Of a stretch of 64,000 bases of DNA, positions 26,723-36,989 are shown one piece after another; the stretch's first letter is position 1, and the number at the start of each line of letters is the position of its first letter. The notes below the pieces were generated by a model. The model was not told the origin of the DNA. It saw nothing but the letters and a program-made list of their open reading frames with translations, and made no database searches. Where the stretch lies: contig NZ_FNIZ01000010.1 in assembly GCF_900104185.1 (NCBI RefSeq), forward strand, positions 61,024 through 125,023, read 5' to 3'. The DNA is from Halobacillus aidingensis. GTDB lineage: Bacteria; Bacillota; Bacilli; Bacillales; Halobacillaceae. A program made the translations under genes and the position numbers.

Positions 26723-27651
26723 TATTGGTCATACTCCTCTTTAGCACGATCCACAATCTCCTGCGCTCCTTGTGCTTTCAAACGATCCGCTGCTTCTTTC
26801 CCTACTTCAATTGGATCTGTACCTGAAACCGTTTCATGCAAGATGGTCTTTCCATCAGGTGTACCGACAAGCGCTGTCAAAACGATTTCCTCGCCTTTAC
26901 GGTAGGCATAACCACCAATAGGAACTTGACAGCCTCCATTCAAATCATGGAGGAATTTACGCTCAGCAGCCACCGTCGTTTCAGTGTACTCATGGTTCAA
27001 CTTTTTAAGGAAGTCGCGTAATTCTGAGTCGTTCTCACGACATTGAATCGCAAGAGCTCCCTGCCCAACAGCAGGAACACAAACATCAGGCTCTAGATAT
27101 TCGGTTACGACATCATCATCCCAGCCCATACGTTTTAACCCTGCAGCTGCGAGAACAATAGCATCGTAGTCCTCTTCCTTACACTTACGGAGGCGTGTGT
27201 CGATATTCCCTCGAATCCATTTGATTTCTACGTCTGGGCGTACGGCCTTGATTTGAGAACCGCGTCTCAAACTACTCGTGCCAACGATCGCTCCGGCAGG
27301 AAGGTCTTTAAGAGCAACGTTCCCATTCGAAACAAAAGCATCACGGTGATCTTCACGAATCGGAACAGCCGCCACCATCAATCCTTCTGCCATTACTGCA
27401 GGCATATCCTTCATACTATGAACAGCCATATCGATTTCTCCATCATACATGGCCTGTTCAATCTCTTTAATGAATAGCCCTTTACCGCCTACTTTAGAGA
27501 GCGTGACGTCAAGGATTTGATCACCTTTCGTCGAAATTCGTTTGATTTCAAACTCATAGGATGGATCGATCTGTTTCAACTGGTCGATCACCCACTCTGT
27601 TTGTGTAATCGCTAAATTACTTTTGCGTGATCCGATGACGATTTTTCTCAA
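26722..27651 (-). CDS. hemC: Hydroxymethylbilane synthase (porphobilinogen deaminase)
   Basis: A 309-residue enzyme that joins four porphobilinogen units. The dipyrromethane cofactor cysteine is in [13 protein letters not shown] (about 241), with the catalytic Asp segment [10 protein letters not shown] and the Arg-rich cofactor site [15 protein letters not shown]. The start is TTG with a GAGGAGG site 7 bases upstream. Confidence 0.98.
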   Translation of the reverse strand: MRKIVIGSRKSNLAITQTEWVIDQLKQIDPSYEFEIKRISTKGDQILDVTLSKVGGKGLFIKEIEQAMYDGEIDMAVHSMKDMPAVMAEGLMVAAVPIREDHRDAFVSNGNVALKDLPAGAIVGTSSLRRGSQIKAVRPDVEIKWIRGNIDTRLRKCKEEDYDAIVLAAAGLKRMGWDDDVVTEYLEPDVCVPAVGQGALAIQCRENDSELRDFLKKLNHEYTETTVAAERKFLHDLNGGCQVPIGGYAYRKGEEIVLTALVGTPDGKTILHETVSGTDPIEVGKEAADRLKAQGAQEIVDRAKEEYDQ

Positions 27652-27669
27652 AACATTTCCTCCTCGATA

Positions 27670-28488
27670 CTAAAAATGAAAGTTAGATAATGAACCAAAT
27701 AAAAAGAAGTTGATCAATAGAAACAGGAATGCTGCTGCATTGAATATAGCGATCGTCCGTCCCTGATACCCTTTTATAACTCTCAGCGTCAAATAAACGA
27801 TGTAGACGAGTAATACGAGTAACGATCCAAGTGTCTTAGAATCATACCAGTAAAAAGCTGCCGTAGAGACATATCCCCAAACGACACCTAGAATGATGGC
27901 AATCAATAACAGAGGGACACCTAATATGATAGCCACATAAGAAAAGTGATCCAACTTTGTTAAATCACCAAGGCGGAATAATTTTGCATCCCATTTCTTT
28001 CTCTTCAATAAGCGGTACTGCAACAAATACATAACGGAAAAGATAAACGACAGCGTAAAGAAACCATAAGATATGATCGCTAAACTGACATGGATAACAA
28101 GCAGCTCATTAACGAGAGCCACTCCCCTATTTTCCAAAACATTTTGAGCCCTCGTAGATATGTGAATAATCATAATCAAAAAACCGACCACATTTGTGAA
28201 GAATACGAGAAAATCCACTTTGAAAAGTCTGTTAATGATGAGGGAGAACGTCACTAGAATCCACGAATAAAAATACAATCCATCATAAACCGTCATGATC
28301 GGAAAATCATCTTTGACAAAAACCTGCGAAAGCAGAAAGAAGGTTTGTAAAACCCAAACCATACTAAGTAACCAGAAGGCAGTAATGTTCGCCTTCCGGT
28401 TATTTTGTACAAAGTCGATGAAGTATCCAATGATACTCAATCCATATAGAAAAAGGATAAGTTCATAAACCCATTTGAATTCAAGCAT
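27670..28488 (-). CDS. hemX: HemX-type membrane protein (CcsA/cytochrome c assembly family)
   Basis: A 272-residue polytopic protein with about eight transmembrane helices and the CcsA-like core (LVIHVSLAIISYGFFTLSFIFSVMYLLQY, and WGYVSTAAFYWYDSKTLGSLLVLLVY). In B. subtilis HemX is encoded between hemA and hemC and lowers the level of glutamyl-tRNA reductase. The tryptophan-rich motif of true cytochrome c haem lyases is not obvious, in line with a regulatory role. It starts 12 bases after hemA. Confidence 0.92.
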   Translation of the reverse strand: MLEFKWVYELILFLYGLSIIGYFIDFVQNNRKANITAFWLLSMVWVLQTFFLLSQVFVKDDFPIMTVYDGLYFYSWILVTFSLIINRLFKVDFLVFFTNVVGFLIMIIHISTRAQNVLENRGVALVNELLVIHVSLAIISYGFFTLSFIFSVMYLLQYRLLKRKKWDAKLFRLGDLTKLDHFSYVAIILGVPLLLIAIILGVVWGYVSTAAFYWYDSKTLGSLLVLLVYIVYLTLRVIKGYQGRTIAIFNAAAFLFLLINFFLFGSLSNFHF

Positions 28489-28500
28489 TTTACTTCCACC

Positions 28501-29874
28501 TTATGAATGGGCTACAGGGCTGATGATAGAGATGGAATCACTGGCCTCTGTATCGTTCTTCACCTTCGCGCTGTTCTTTTTTTCTTGTTCTTCCGCCTCT
28601 TTTTTCACCTGCTCTTCTATACCAAAGATTTGAGTGAATAAACGCAAGGTTTCCTCTGAATCTGGCTGTGCTGCCATTTCCTTCGCTTGAGAGATCGGTT
28701 CTTTCAACATTTGATTGATGATACTCTTCGTGTGTTTACTCAATACTTTCCGTTCACGATCGGTCAGCTCCGGCATCTTTCTTTCAATACTCTTCATTGT
28801 TTCTGCCTGGATATTCAAAGCTTTTGAACGAAGAGCTGAAATCACAGGAACAACACCTATCGTTTGTAACCACTGCTTAAACTCCACAATTTCCGCTTCA
28901 ATCATGATTTCAATTTCTTTGGCTGCTTGTTTCCGGAGTGCAAGATTAGCATCCACGATCCCTTGCAAGTCATCAATATCATACAAGAATACACTTTCCA
29001 GAGCTTCCATAGCAGGGTCCAAATCTCGTGGAACAGCAATATCTACAAAGAAGAGAGGCTTCCCTTTTCGTTTCTTATGAATAGGTTCCATCTTTTCCTT
29101 CGTAATGACATAGTCTGTTGCTCCTGTTGAGCTGATGACGATATCAGCATCCTCCAACACACCCTCAAGCTCGTCCATCGTATGCGGATGACCGTTGAAT
29201 TGATCAGCTACGTTCTGAGCTTTAGCTAACGTGCGGTTGACGACCGAAACTTTTCGGACACCGGAACCATGAAGGTTCTTGGCAGCTAATTCTCCCATTT
29301 TCCCTGCACCCAGGATGACAATATGCTTGTGGACAAGATCACCAAAAATCTTTTTAGCAAGCTCTACCGCAGCGTAGCTTACAGATACAGCGTTTTCACC
29401 GATTTCCGTCTCTTTATGGCCTTTTTTCGCCATGGTAACCGCTTGACGGAACAACTGATTGAAAATGGTTCCTGTTGTTCCAGCTTCCTGTGCCTGAAGG
29501 AAAGACTGCTTCATTTGACCGAGGATTTGCGTTTCTCCAAGGACCATAGAGTCGAGACCTGCCGTGACGCGCAATAGATGCTCGATCGCTCCATCGGTTT
29601 CGTATATGGAAAGAAAAGGAGAGAACTCTTCTTTGTCAATGTTAAACCAGTCGGATAGAAACTGTTTGATATAATAACGGCCTGTGTGGATTTGATCCAC
29701 AACCGCATAAATTTCCGTTCGGTTGCATGTAGAAATAATCACATTTTCCAGCACACTTTTTTGTACGTTGAGGCGCTGCATGGCTTCTGTCAGCTCATCC
29801 TCAGAAAATGTGAGCTTCTCGCGAATTTCCACAGGGGCTGTTCTGTAATTAAGACCGATAGCTAAAATGTGCAT
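28501..29874 (-). CDS. hemA: Glutamyl-tRNA reductase
   Basis: A 457-residue NADPH enzyme that reduces Glu-tRNA to glutamate-1-semialdehyde, the first committed haem step. It starts [21 protein letters not shown] at ATG 29874 with a GGGGGT site; the upstream in-frame extension is not homologous. The catalytic Cys is in [14 protein letters not shown] (about 50), the NADPH fold at [15 protein letters not shown], and a dimerisation helix lies toward the C-terminus. A charged tail of about 35 residues ([19 protein letters not shown] ...) has no obvious match. First gene of the hem operon. Confidence 0.97.
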   Translation of the reverse strand: MHILAIGLNYRTAPVEIREKLTFSEDELTEAMQRLNVQKSVLENVIISTCNRTEIYAVVDQIHTGRYYIKQFLSDWFNIDKEEFSPFLSIYETDGAIEHLLRVTAGLDSMVLGETQILGQMKQSFLQAQEAGTTGTIFNQLFRQAVTMAKKGHKETEIGENAVSVSYAAVELAKKIFGDLVHKHIVILGAGKMGELAAKNLHGSGVRKVSVVNRTLAKAQNVADQFNGHPHTMDELEGVLEDADIVISSTGATDYVITKEKMEPIHKKRKGKPLFFVDIAVPRDLDPAMEALESVFLYDIDDLQGIVDANLALRKQAAKEIEIMIEAEIVEFKQWLQTIGVVPVISALRSKALNIQAETMKSIERKMPELTDRERKVLSKHTKSIINQMLKEPISQAKEMAAQPDSEETLRLFTQIFGIEEQVKKEAEEQEKKNSAKVKNDTEASDSISIISPVAHS

Positions 29875-29919
29875 TTCATCTACCCCCATTAAACGTTCAA
29901 GACTTATCACATATCCATT

Positions 29920-29943
29920 AGTATAGCACAAAATCCGGACGAG
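29920..29943 (-). promoter_or_regulatory. hemA operon promoter (extended -10)
   Basis: Minus-strand TGCTATACT forms an extended -10 box (TATACT at 29925-29920). The -35 region (GAAAAC) is weak, which an extended -10 can compensate. Confidence 0.5.
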
Positions 29944-30122
29944 TTTTCGTTAGAAATATGAACAGATTTTGAATCCCTTATGATAGGATGAAATTAGATG
30001 ATATAGAAAATAATAACGATTTATTTAGAAGAACTTTAAATTATAATCCGATTGTAATATACCAAAACCTACGCATAATCGCAAGGATGTGACATTTTTG
30101 TACAATAGAAAAGGATGTGTTC

Positions 30123-30605
30123 ATGCTGAATAAGCAAAATTCCCTTATCGGACTATTATTTATCGGCTTAGGTGTTTACTATTTGCTTCGTCATCTCAAT
30201 ATTCCCGAATTGACACCATTTTACTCATGGCCTACTTTAGTAATATTCATAGGTCTGGCCTTTCTATTACATAGCTACTGGACAAAAGATCATTCATCCT
30301 TGTTCACCGGTGTAATACTGGCTGGATTCGGTTTGCATTTCCTAGCCGTTAACCACGTCCCTTTCTGGCGGGATCACTGGGGCATGTATCTTATTATTGT
30401 TGGCATTGCTTTTCTATTGCATTATAGAAAAACAAAGAATGGTTTGATTCCTGCCCTTTTATTTCTTGGTATCGGATTATTTGCCATGTTCGCCCCAACC
30501 AACCCTGCATGGTTCCAATGGATTCAGGGCGTTTTTCAGTTGATCGAACGTTTCTGGCCACTTGTCCTTATCGCTTTTGGCTTTTATCTACTAAAAAAGA
30601 AATAA
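30123..30605 (+). CDS. Membrane protein, LiaI/LiaF-transmembrane-like
   Basis: A 160-residue protein made of paired short hydrophobic segments with repeated G-x-G-hydrophobic turns (GLLFIGLGVYYLLRHL, VIFIGLAFLLHSYW, GVILAGFGLHFLAV, LIIVGIAFLLHYRK, FLGIGLFAMFA, VLIAFGFYLLKKK). This is the pattern of the LiaF/DUF5668 transmembrane region. There is no soluble C-terminal domain. The ATG at 30123 has AAAAGGATG upstream. Divergent from hemA and followed directly by a dispersed repeat. A cell-envelope stress role is only inference. Confidence 0.72.
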   Translation: MLNKQNSLIGLLFIGLGVYYLLRHLNIPELTPFYSWPTLVIFIGLAFLLHSYWTKDHSSLFTGVILAGFGLHFLAVNHVPFWRDHWGMYLIIVGIAFLLHYRKTKNGLIPALLFLGIGLFAMFAPTNPAWFQWIQGVFQLIERFWPLVLIAFGFYLLKKK

Positions 30606-30630
30606 CCACTCATTCACAAAAACTCCCTAT

Positions 30631-30830
30631 TCTTGAAGACTCAGTTTCGAGACTTTTGTTGAGTGGATGGGGGCTGCGGGGAATGACTCGCTTTCCGCGG
30701 GAGCGCGGTGAGCCTCCTCGGACTGCGTCCTGTGGGGTCTCACCATACACTTTTTTCCCGCAGGAGTCTCGCCGTTCCCCTCCGCCCCTTTGCCATATAA
30801 GTGTCTCGAAACCACTTCAACAAATAGCGG
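30631..30830 (+). repeat. Dispersed structured repeat, copy A (GC-rich subtype)
   Basis: About 200 bp starting TTGAAGACTCAGTTTCGAGA and ending CTCGAAACCACTTCAACA. The core is flanked by complementary arms (GGGGCTGCGGGGAA at 30670-30683, TTCCCCTCCGCCCC at 30775-30788) and contains ACTCGCTTTCCGCGGGAG, GAGCCTCCTCGGACTGCG and GGAGTCTCGCCG. It is far more GC-rich than neighbouring DNA and shares these blocks with copies B to E. Confidence 0.85.
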
Positions 30831-30880
30831 AACTTCCAAAAGTAGCGTGTAGATACTAAAGAGTGTACATTTTTCATGAA

Positions 30881-31158
30881 AAGCCTGCTACAGAGCGCTT
30901 TATCAATCTAGGACAGGGATGGTGGAAGACACTCATCCTGGGCTAAATAGGTTCGTTTTTCACACTTATCAAATGGGGTGGTTGGGAAGCTGCGAGACTC
31001 CCGTGGGAGAAGGAGATAGGCGAGATCCCGCAGGACGAAGTCCGAGGAAGCTTGCCACTCCCCCACAGGAAAGCGAGTAGCTTCCCAGCCACCCCTGACG
31101 CTCAATTCAGCAACGACCCCCAAAGCACCTCGAAATCAAGTCTTCAACAATCCTGCCA
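30881..31158 (-). repeat. Dispersed structured repeat, copy B (inverted relative to copy A)
   Basis: About 270 bp, head-to-head with copy A. Arms GGGGTGGTTGGGAAGCT (30975-30991) and AGCTTCCCAGCCACCCC (31079-31095) pair over 17 bp with one G-U. The outer end (CTCGAAATCAAGTCTTCAACAATCCTGCC region) is nearly identical to the start of copy C, and the other end (CTACAGAGCGCTTTATC) matches the right part of copy E. Confidence 0.85.
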
Positions 31159-31188
31159 TTTTCTTTAACAACTTTTCAAAGGAATAAG

Positions 31189-31225
31189 ACACAAAACCCC
31201 AGAGGTAGCCTCTGGGGTTTTGTGT
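31189..31225 (-). terminator. Strong terminator of the amino acid ABC transporter operon
   Basis: A 17-bp perfect stem (ACACAAAACCCCAGAGG and its complement) with a 3-base loop ends two bases before the ATPase stop codon. Likely works in both directions. Confidence 0.85.
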
Positions 31226-31226
31226 C

Positions 31227-31961
31227 TTATAAAATGGAGCTTAGGAACGCTTGGGTTCGTTCTTCTTGTGGGTTTTCGAATAAATCCTTCGGAGCTCCCG
31301 ACTCTACTATTTTTCCGTCATGCATGTAAACGACGCGGTCGGCGACTTCTCTTGCAAATCCCATTTCGTGCGTGACCACGACCATTGTCATTCCTTCCTT
31401 CGCCAGGTCTTTCATTGTCGCAAGAACTTCTCCGACAAGTTCAGGATCGAGCGCGGAAGTTGGCTCATCAAACAGCATAATTTCTGGTTTCATTGCAAGA
31501 GCTCTAGCGATCGCAACCCTTTGTTTCTGTCCACCTGAGAGTCTTGATGGGTAATCATTGGCTTTATCGCCAAGTCCAACCTTTTCTAAGAGCTCCTGAC
31601 CTTCTTTTTTCGCCTGACTTTTAGCTATTCCTTTGACTTGGGTAGGTGCTTCCATCACGTTGCCTAATACCGTCATGTGTGGGAAAAGATTAAAGTGCTG
31701 GAAGACCATTCCTACTTGTTGTCTTACTTTGTTCAAATTGTCTCTTTTAGGATCAATTTGTTTCCCTTTAATAAAGAGCTCCCCGCTGTTTTTCATTTCT
31801 AAAAAATTCAAACAGCGCAGCATTGTACTTTTCCCGGACCCGCTGGCCCCGATGAGTACGACCACTTCACTTTCTTCCACATGGAAATCGATATCCTTCA
31901 GTACATGTAGATCCCCAAACGATTTATTTAATTTATTGACTCGAATCATTTGCTCTGACAA
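31227..31961 (-). CDS. Polar amino acid ABC transporter, ATP-binding protein
   Basis: A 244-residue ATPase of the GlnQ/HisP family. Walker [14 protein letters not shown] (about 38-50), Q-loop [17 protein letters not shown], signature [16 protein letters not shown], Walker [14 protein letters not shown] and the switch His (VVTHEMGFA) are all present. It would energise uptake of a polar amino acid with the permease and lipoprotein encoded just upstream. The substrate cannot be read from sequence. Confidence 0.95.
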   Translation of the reverse strand: MSEQMIRVNKLNKSFGDLHVLKDIDFHVEESEVVVLIGASGSGKSTMLRCLNFLEMKNSGELFIKGKQIDPKRDNLNKVRQQVGMVFQHFNLFPHMTVLGNVMEAPTQVKGIAKSQAKKEGQELLEKVGLGDKANDYPSRLSGGQKQRVAIARALAMKPEIMLFDEPTSALDPELVGEVLATMKDLAKEGMTMVVVTHEMGFAREVADRVVYMHDGKIVESGAPKDLFENPQEERTQAFLSSIL

Positions 31962-31978
31962 TTGTGTTTCCTCCTCTG

Positions 31979-32644
31979 TTAGTCACTCACAGCCATTTTC
32001 TTCTCAATCGCACTGACAACGAGGGTCAGAAGGAATACGAGAATCAAATACCATACAGCACTTACGAGCAACCAGGTCATATAGTCGAATGTATTGGCCC
32101 CTTGGGTGGTAGCTACAGCAAATATCTCGGATACACCGATGAATGCAGCTAACGATGAATCCTTCAAACCAATGATAAACTGATTCCCAAGCGGAGGCAA
32201 TGCACGTCTAAAAGCCTGAGGCAAGATAATCCGACGCATCGTCAAGGTACCACTCATTCCAAGTGATCGACCAGCTTCTGCCTGGCCTTTTCCAATCGAT
32301 TGGATGGATCCTCGGAAAATCTCTGCAATATAGGCACCATTGTGGAAGGCAAGTCCAAGCGCTACGGACCAGAATCCACTGATCATCCACACTTCTGTTA
32401 AACCATAATAGAACACGAAGATTTGAACAATCAGAGGAGTTCCCCTCACCACATAAATGTATATATTCGCAAGCCATTCCAACGGCTTGATTTTGGATAT
32501 TTTCATGAAAGCAAACATTAACCCGATGACAATTGCTATTAAAATAGAGACCGCTGTAAGGGCCAGAGTCATTTGGGCGGCTTCAAAAAACATGCCCCGA
32601 CTATCTATAAGTGCTGTCCAAAAGTTTGCAGAATACAAATACAA
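31979..32644 (-). CDS. Polar amino acid ABC transporter, permease
   Basis: A 221-residue permease of the HisM/GlnP type with about five transmembrane helices. The binding-protein-dependent transport motif near the ATPase contact is [24 protein letters not shown], and [18 protein letters not shown] is typical of the family. The start is TTG 32644 with a GAGGAG site about 10 bases upstream; no better start is visible. A terminator lies between this gene and the binding-protein gene. Confidence 0.93.
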   Translation of the reverse strand: MYLYSANFWTALIDSRGMFFEAAQMTLALTAVSILIAIVIGLMFAFMKISKIKPLEWLANIYIYVVRGTPLIVQIFVFYYGLTEVWMISGFWSVALGLAFHNGAYIAEIFRGSIQSIGKGQAEAGRSLGMSGTLTMRRIILPQAFRRALPPLGNQFIIGLKDSSLAAFIGVSEIFAVATTQGANTFDYMTWLLVSAVWYLILVFLLTLVVSAIEKKMAVSD

Positions 32645-32667
32645 TTCACTTCAACTCCTCTATAATG

Positions 32668-32700
32668 TCAAAAAGAGCACGCTCATTGCGCACTCTTCTT
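32668..32700 (-). terminator. Intra-operon terminator after the binding-protein gene
   Basis: Minus-strand stem AAGAGTGCGC/GCGTGCTCTT (10 bp, two G-U pairs), loop AATGA, then TTTTT. Partial termination here would give more binding protein than permease and ATPase. Confidence 0.8.
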
Positions 32701-32730
32701 AACTTCGGTCTTCAACTGAAAAACGAGTGT

Positions 32731-33561
32731 TTACTCCGGCAGAGTCGTAATGTCTTCACCAAAGTACTCTTTACTGATTTCAGCAAGTGTTCCATCTTCA
32801 CGAAGTGTTTCTAGAGCTGCATTGATTTCTTCAAGTAGGGCTTCGTTTTCTTTTGCAATAGCAACCGCCTGTTCACTGCGCTCAATCATTTCTTTCGCTT
32901 CAATTTTAAGCCCTTTCCCTGAAGCTTCCTTACCCGTTAAGAAATCTGTGATTACAGCGTCATGACGACCTTTTGCCAAGGATTGCAAAGCGACAACATC
33001 ACTGTCATAAGTCTTGATGTTCTCAGTGACTTCTTCAGCATACGTGCTATATGTCGAACCTTTAGAAATGGCAATCTCCATTCCTTCTAGATCTTCTAGT
33101 GTTTCAACATCACTATCTGGACGCGTGAAAATTTGCGCGCCTGAATAATAGTAAGGTGTTGAGAAATCAACTTCCTGTTGTCTTTCTTCTGTTATAGTGT
33201 GACTTGCCACCGCCGCATCAAAACGGCCCGTCTTCACACCTTCTACGATACTTGCAAACTTCTGTTTTTGAGGATTTGGCTCTAAGCCCAACTCCTTCGC
33301 AATAGCATTCGCAACATCAATATCAAAACCTGTCATTTCCCCGCTTGCATCTGTCATACTAAATGGGCTGAATTCACCAGAAGCAGCAAACGTGAACTGT
33401 CCACCCTCTACAAGGTCATAGGCTGTTTCTTCTGAGGAATCCTTGGAATCCGTTTCGTTTGTATCCCCTGTCGTTTCTCCTTCATCTTCACTTCCGCCAC
33501 AGGCAGCAAGTGCAAAGATCATGAAGATGCTCAGGGCGATCATAAATAAATATTTTCTCAT
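32731..33561 (-). CDS. Amino acid ABC transporter, substrate-binding lipoprotein
   Basis: A 276-residue lipoprotein with signal peptide and lipobox FALAACGGS (Cys about 21), a short acidic Ser/Thr linker, then a family 3 periplasmic-binding domain (GGQFTFAASGEFSPFSMTDASGEMTGFDIDVANAIAKELG; VKTGRFDAAVASHTITEERQQEVDFSTPYY). It captures an amino acid outside the membrane for the adjacent permease. ATG 33561 is chosen; a TTG six bases upstream is better spaced from the AGGGGAG site and is possible. Confidence 0.95.
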   Translation of the reverse strand: MRKYLFMIALSIFMIFALAACGGSEDEGETTGDTNETDSKDSSEETAYDLVEGGQFTFAASGEFSPFSMTDASGEMTGFDIDVANAIAKELGLEPNPQKQKFASIVEGVKTGRFDAAVASHTITEERQQEVDFSTPYYYSGAQIFTRPDSDVETLEDLEGMEIAISKGSTYSTYAEEVTENIKTYDSDVVALQSLAKGRHDAVITDFLTGKEASGKGLKIEAKEMIERSEQAVAIAKENEALLEEINAALETLREDGTLAEISKEYFGEDITTLPE

Positions 33562-33621
33562 AACCAAAAATTCTCCCCTTCGTCAATTTGTCATTTTTCT
33601 GTAATAATAGCGACACTTTAA

Positions 33622-33650
33622 ATTATATCTATTTATCAAACAATTCCCAA
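33622..33650 (-). promoter_or_regulatory. Promoter of the amino acid ABC transporter
   Basis: Minus-strand TTGGGA (33650-33645) and TATAAT (33627-33622) with 17-base spacing, about 60 bases before the lipoprotein start. The rest of the gap back to the engB terminator (33651-33783) is AT-rich, with no further feature I can support. Confidence 0.6.
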
Positions 33651-33783
33651 AATTAAACATAGTCCAAAAAATACTGAATAACGCTGATGAGAGGCTTGAC
33701 CTACGACAGGCAGTACTTTCCTTATAAATGCATGAATTTGCTTTAATATAATAGTTTTTTGTATGAATATACATGTTTTATGA

Positions 33784-33819
33784 CATAAAAAACCACTTCC
33801 CTTATATAGAGAAGTGGTT
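33784..33819 (-). terminator. Terminator after engB
   Basis: Minus-strand stem AACCACTTC/GAAGTGGTT with an 11-base loop, then a T run (TTTTTTATG). Ends the lonA-engB transcript. Confidence 0.8.
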
Positions 33820-33824
33820 CTATC

Positions 33825-34412
33825 TTAGAGATTCAAGTGTGAGAGCATGGTCTTCCATGCAACATCCTTGCCTTCGCCTGTTTCGGATGAAAAAGGAATC
33901 AATGCATCTTCCTCTTCCATTTCCAAGACATCTTGAATCATTTTCAGTTGTTTCTTTCGTTGACCCTTTTTAATTTTATCAAGCTTTGTCGCAATGACCA
34001 TGACTGGCAGGTCGAAATGCTTTAAATAATCATACATCAACTGATCATCTTCTGTTGGTTTATGACGGATATCAATGATCAATGCTGTTGCTTTCACCTG
34101 TTCACGTTCAGCAAAATATTCTTCCATCATGGCTCCCCACTTCGCGCGTTCCTTTTTGGAAACTTTCGCATATCCATAACCGGGAACATCGACGAAATGG
34201 AATTTATCGTTGATGATGTAAAAGTTCAACGTTTGGGTTTTTCCGGGTTTTGATGAAGTCCTCGCTAAATTTTTGCGTTGAATCATCCGGTTGATAAATG
34301 ATGATTTACCAACATTCGACCTTCCTGCCAGCGCAATTTCAGGAATCGGTGCTTTTGGGTACTGCTTTTTGCTCGCCGCACTGATGACGATGTCTGCCGA
34401 GTTAACTTTCAT
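33825..34412 (-). CDS. engB: Ribosome biogenesis GTPase EngB/YsxC
   Basis: A 195-residue TrmE-Era-EngA-EngB-type GTPase needed for 50S subunit assembly in Bacillus. G1 is [12 protein letters not shown] (about 31-42), G3 is [10 protein letters not shown]4 is TKLDK and G5 is FSSETGEG. Its start overlaps the lonA end by 11 bases, as in the B. subtilis lonA-ysxC pair. Confidence 0.97.
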   Translation of the reverse strand: MKVNSADIVISAASKKQYPKAPIPEIALAGRSNVGKSSFINRMIQRKNLARTSSKPGKTQTLNFYIINDKFHFVDVPGYGYAKVSKKERAKWGAMMEEYFAEREQVKATALIIDIRHKPTEDDQLMYDYLKHFDLPVMVIATKLDKIKKGQRKKQLKMIQDVLEMEEEDALIPFSSETGEGKDVAWKTMLSHLNL

Positions 34413-36732
34413 GTACTGCCTCCGTTAATGCTTGTTCTAATACTTCATCCAAATGCTTCACAGGAACAAAAGTCAGACCTTCCTTGATACTGTCTGGGAT
34501 ATCTTCCAGATCTTTTTCGTTCTGATCTGGGATGATAATTTTTGTTAATCCTGCACGGTGGGCGCTCAATGATTTTTCCTTCAAACCACCGATAGGCAAA
34601 ACGCGGCCTCTTAACGTGATTTCACCTGTCATGCCCACCTCTTTACGGACAGGACGACCTGTCAGTGCCGATACGAGGGCAGTCGCCATCGTGATGCCGG
34701 CAGAAGGGCCATCTTTAGGTGTCGCGCCTTCAGGTACGTGAATATGGATGTCGTTCTTTTCCACAAAATCAGGGTCGATGTTCAGTTCGTTCGCTCTTGA
34801 ACGAATATAGCTGAACGCCGCTTGTGCGGATTCTTTCATCACATCTCCCAATTTCCCTGTTAATGTAAGGTTTCCTTTTCCAGGATATATTGAAACTTCT
34901 ATCGATAATGTGTCTCCACCTGCTGTTGTATAAGCAAGGCCTGTGGCTGCTCCAATCTGATCTTCCAGTTCTGCACGTCCATAACGGAATTTCGGACGCC
35001 CGAGAAGCTCTTCCAGTTGTTTTTCCGTCACAACCACCCGTTGTTTATCACCAGAAACGATGATTTTGGCAGCTTTTCTGCATAGGCTCGCCAATTCACG
35101 CTCTAAACCACGTACACCCGCTTCTCTTGTGTACCGGCGGATCAGTTTCAAGAGCGCATCATCACGTAATTGCAGCTGGCCTTTCTTCAAACCATTTTCT
35201 TTCACTTGCTTAGGAAGCAGATGCTCTTTAGCAATATGAACTTTCTCAACTTCCGTATATCCAGCAATGGTGATAATCTCCATTCTGTCACGCAATGGTC
35301 CAGGGATGTTCGAAATATTATTGGCTGTAGCCACAAACATGACCTTTGATAAATCATAGTTTTCTTCGATGAAGTGATCGCTGAACGTTCCGTTTTGTTC
35401 TGGGTCGAGGACTTCCAACATGGCTGAAGATGGATCCCCTCTGAAATCACTAGCCATTTTATCAATTTCGTCAAGTAAAAATACAGGGTTCACTGTCTCC
35501 GCACGTTTCATCCCCTGAATAATACGTCCGGGCATTGCCCCAATATAAGTTCTACGATGACCACGAATTTCAGCTTCATCACGGATTCCGCCTAAAGAAA
35601 TTCTAACAAATTTTCGATTGATGGATCGAGCGATGGACTTAGCAAGGGAAGTTTTCCCCACCCCTGGAGGTCCAGCCAGACACAAGATCGGCCCTTTGAT
35701 CGTTTGAGTCAATTTTTGAACCGCTAAGTATTCAAGGACACGCTCCTTGACCTTTTCCAAACCATAATGATCTTCGTCCAAAATCTTCTCAGCACGGTTC
35801 ACATCGAGGTTATCTTCGGTCTCATTCGACCATGGCAAGGCCACAAGCCATTCAATGTAATTGCGTATGACCGAACTTTCCGCTGAACTTTGTGGAACTT
35901 TTTCATATCTTCCGAGCTCTTTATAAGCGATTTCTTCCACTCGTTCAGGCATATTGGCCTGCTCTATTTTTTCCTTAAGCTGAGCGACCTCACCTGATTT
36001 TCCATCTTTATCACCAAGTTCGTTTTGGATCGCTTTCATCTGTTCACGCAAATAATATTCCTTTTGCGTTTTTTCCATGGATTTTTTAACCCTTTTGCCG
36101 ATCTTTTGCTCGATTTGCAAAACTTCACGTTCATTCCCAATCATGTCGACAAGCTTTTGAAGACGCTCTTTCACATTCACTGTTTCCAGAATTGACTGCT
36201 TTTCTTTTAGTTTCACTGGCAAATGGGAAGCGATCATGTCGGCCATATGACTCGGTTCGTCGATATCGGACACGGTATTAAAGGTTTCCTGGCTTACTTT
36301 TTTAGATACTTTAACGAATTTCTCAAATTGGTCCATAAGCGTTCGCATGAGAGCTTCTTCCTCATTTTCTCCTACATGCTCATCCTCAATTTTTGAGATA
36401 TTCGCGTGATAAAAGTCCTCATCATCGACTAATTGTTCAACACGGGCTCTATATAAACCTTCTACAAGGACTCGATTGGTGCCGTTTGGCAATTTAACCA
36501 TCTGTTTTACCCTGGCAATTGTTCCAACCTCATAAAGGTCATCTTTCGAGGGTTCATCAATATTCACTTCTTTTTGTGACACGAGAAATATTTCATTGTC
36601 ATCCATCATGGATTGCTCCAACGCTTGTACCGATTTTTCACGCCCCACATCCAGGTGAAGGACCATAGAAGGGTACACAAGCAACCCTCTGAGAGGAAGT
36701 AGAGGTATATTTTTTCTCTGTTTGTCCGTCAT
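34402..36732 (-). CDS. lonA: ATP-dependent Lon protease (LonA)
   Basis: A 776-residue AAA+ serine protease. It has the LON substrate-binding domain (about 5-205; [23 protein letters not shown]), coiled coil, AAA+ module with Walker [13 protein letters not shown] and Walker [11 protein letters not shown], and the protease domain with catalytic Ser in [12 protein letters not shown] and Lys in [14 protein letters not shown]. It starts at ATG 36732 after GGAGGTG. The neighbouring lonB found between lonA and clpX in B. subtilis is missing here. Confidence 0.97.
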   Translation of the reverse strand: MTDKQRKNIPLLPLRGLLVYPSMVLHLDVGREKSVQALEQSMMDDNEIFLVSQKEVNIDEPSKDDLYEVGTIARVKQMVKLPNGTNRVLVEGLYRARVEQLVDDEDFYHANISKIEDEHVGENEEEALMRTLMDQFEKFVKVSKKVSQETFNTVSDIDEPSHMADMIASHLPVKLKEKQSILETVNVKERLQKLVDMIGNEREVLQIEQKIGKRVKKSMEKTQKEYYLREQMKAIQNELGDKDGKSGEVAQLKEKIEQANMPERVEEIAYKELGRYEKVPQSSAESSVIRNYIEWLVALPWSNETEDNLDVNRAEKILDEDHYGLEKVKERVLEYLAVQKLTQTIKGPILCLAGPPGVGKTSLAKSIARSINRKFVRISLGGIRDEAEIRGHRRTYIGAMPGRIIQGMKRAETVNPVFLLDEIDKMASDFRGDPSSAMLEVLDPEQNGTFSDHFIEENYDLSKVMFVATANNISNIPGPLRDRMEIITIAGYTEVEKVHIAKEHLLPKQVKENGLKKGQLQLRDDALLKLIRRYTREAGVRGLERELASLCRKAAKIIVSGDKQRVVVTEKQLEELLGRPKFRYGRAELEDQIGAATGLAYTTAGGDTLSIEVSIYPGKGNLTLTGKLGDVMKESAQAAFSYIRSRANELNIDPDFVEKNDIHIHVPEGATPKDGPSAGITMATALVSALTGRPVRKEVGMTGEITLRGRVLPIGGLKEKSLSAHRAGLTKIIIPDQNEKDLEDIPDSIKEGLTFVPVKHLDEVLEQALTEAVHES

Positions 36733-36768
36733 TTCTTGCACCTCCGATTATTGCAACTACGTATTTTT

Positions 36769-36797
36769 ATCATATATAAATGTACTTGGAAAGTAAA
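36769..36797 (-). promoter_or_regulatory. Promoter of lonA
   Basis: Minus-strand TTTACT (36797-36792) and TATGAT (36774-36769) with 17-base spacing. No heat-shock operator (CIRCE or CtsR heptads) is obvious beside it. Confidence 0.55.
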
Positions 36798-36932
36798 CGA
36801 AACGGCACCAAATGATTCCAACACCGAAATCCCCTAACCAATTACTGTCAAGGGGCTCACTCCTCTAATACTTTATTATGAACAGAAACCAGCCTTTCAT
36901 GCTTATGTAGTCATCTGTCAATTTAATAATAC

Positions 36933-36969
36933 AGAAGCCGTGCTACAACATTTTCGTAGCACGGCTTCT
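36933..36969 (-). terminator. Hairpin after clpX
   Basis: A 14-bp stem (AGAAGCCGTGCTAC and complement) with a 9-base loop lies 20 bases beyond the clpX stop. T tracts follow on both strands but are interrupted. The remainder of the 257-base clpX-lonA gap holds the lonA promoter and nothing else clear. Confidence 0.7.
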
Positions 36970-36989
36970 TGGATTTTATTCCCTAAGGT

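Noticed and set aside
30040..30059. ATTATAATCCGATTGTAAT as a PerR/Fur-type box near hemA
   Set aside because: The half-site spacing is 3 instead of 1, and it lies beyond the hemA promoter; AT-rich chance match is likely.
33650..33783. Possible riboswitch upstream of the amino acid ABC transporter
   Set aside because: The predicted promoter lies downstream of this segment, and no T-box, SAM, lysine or glycine riboswitch hallmark is visible.
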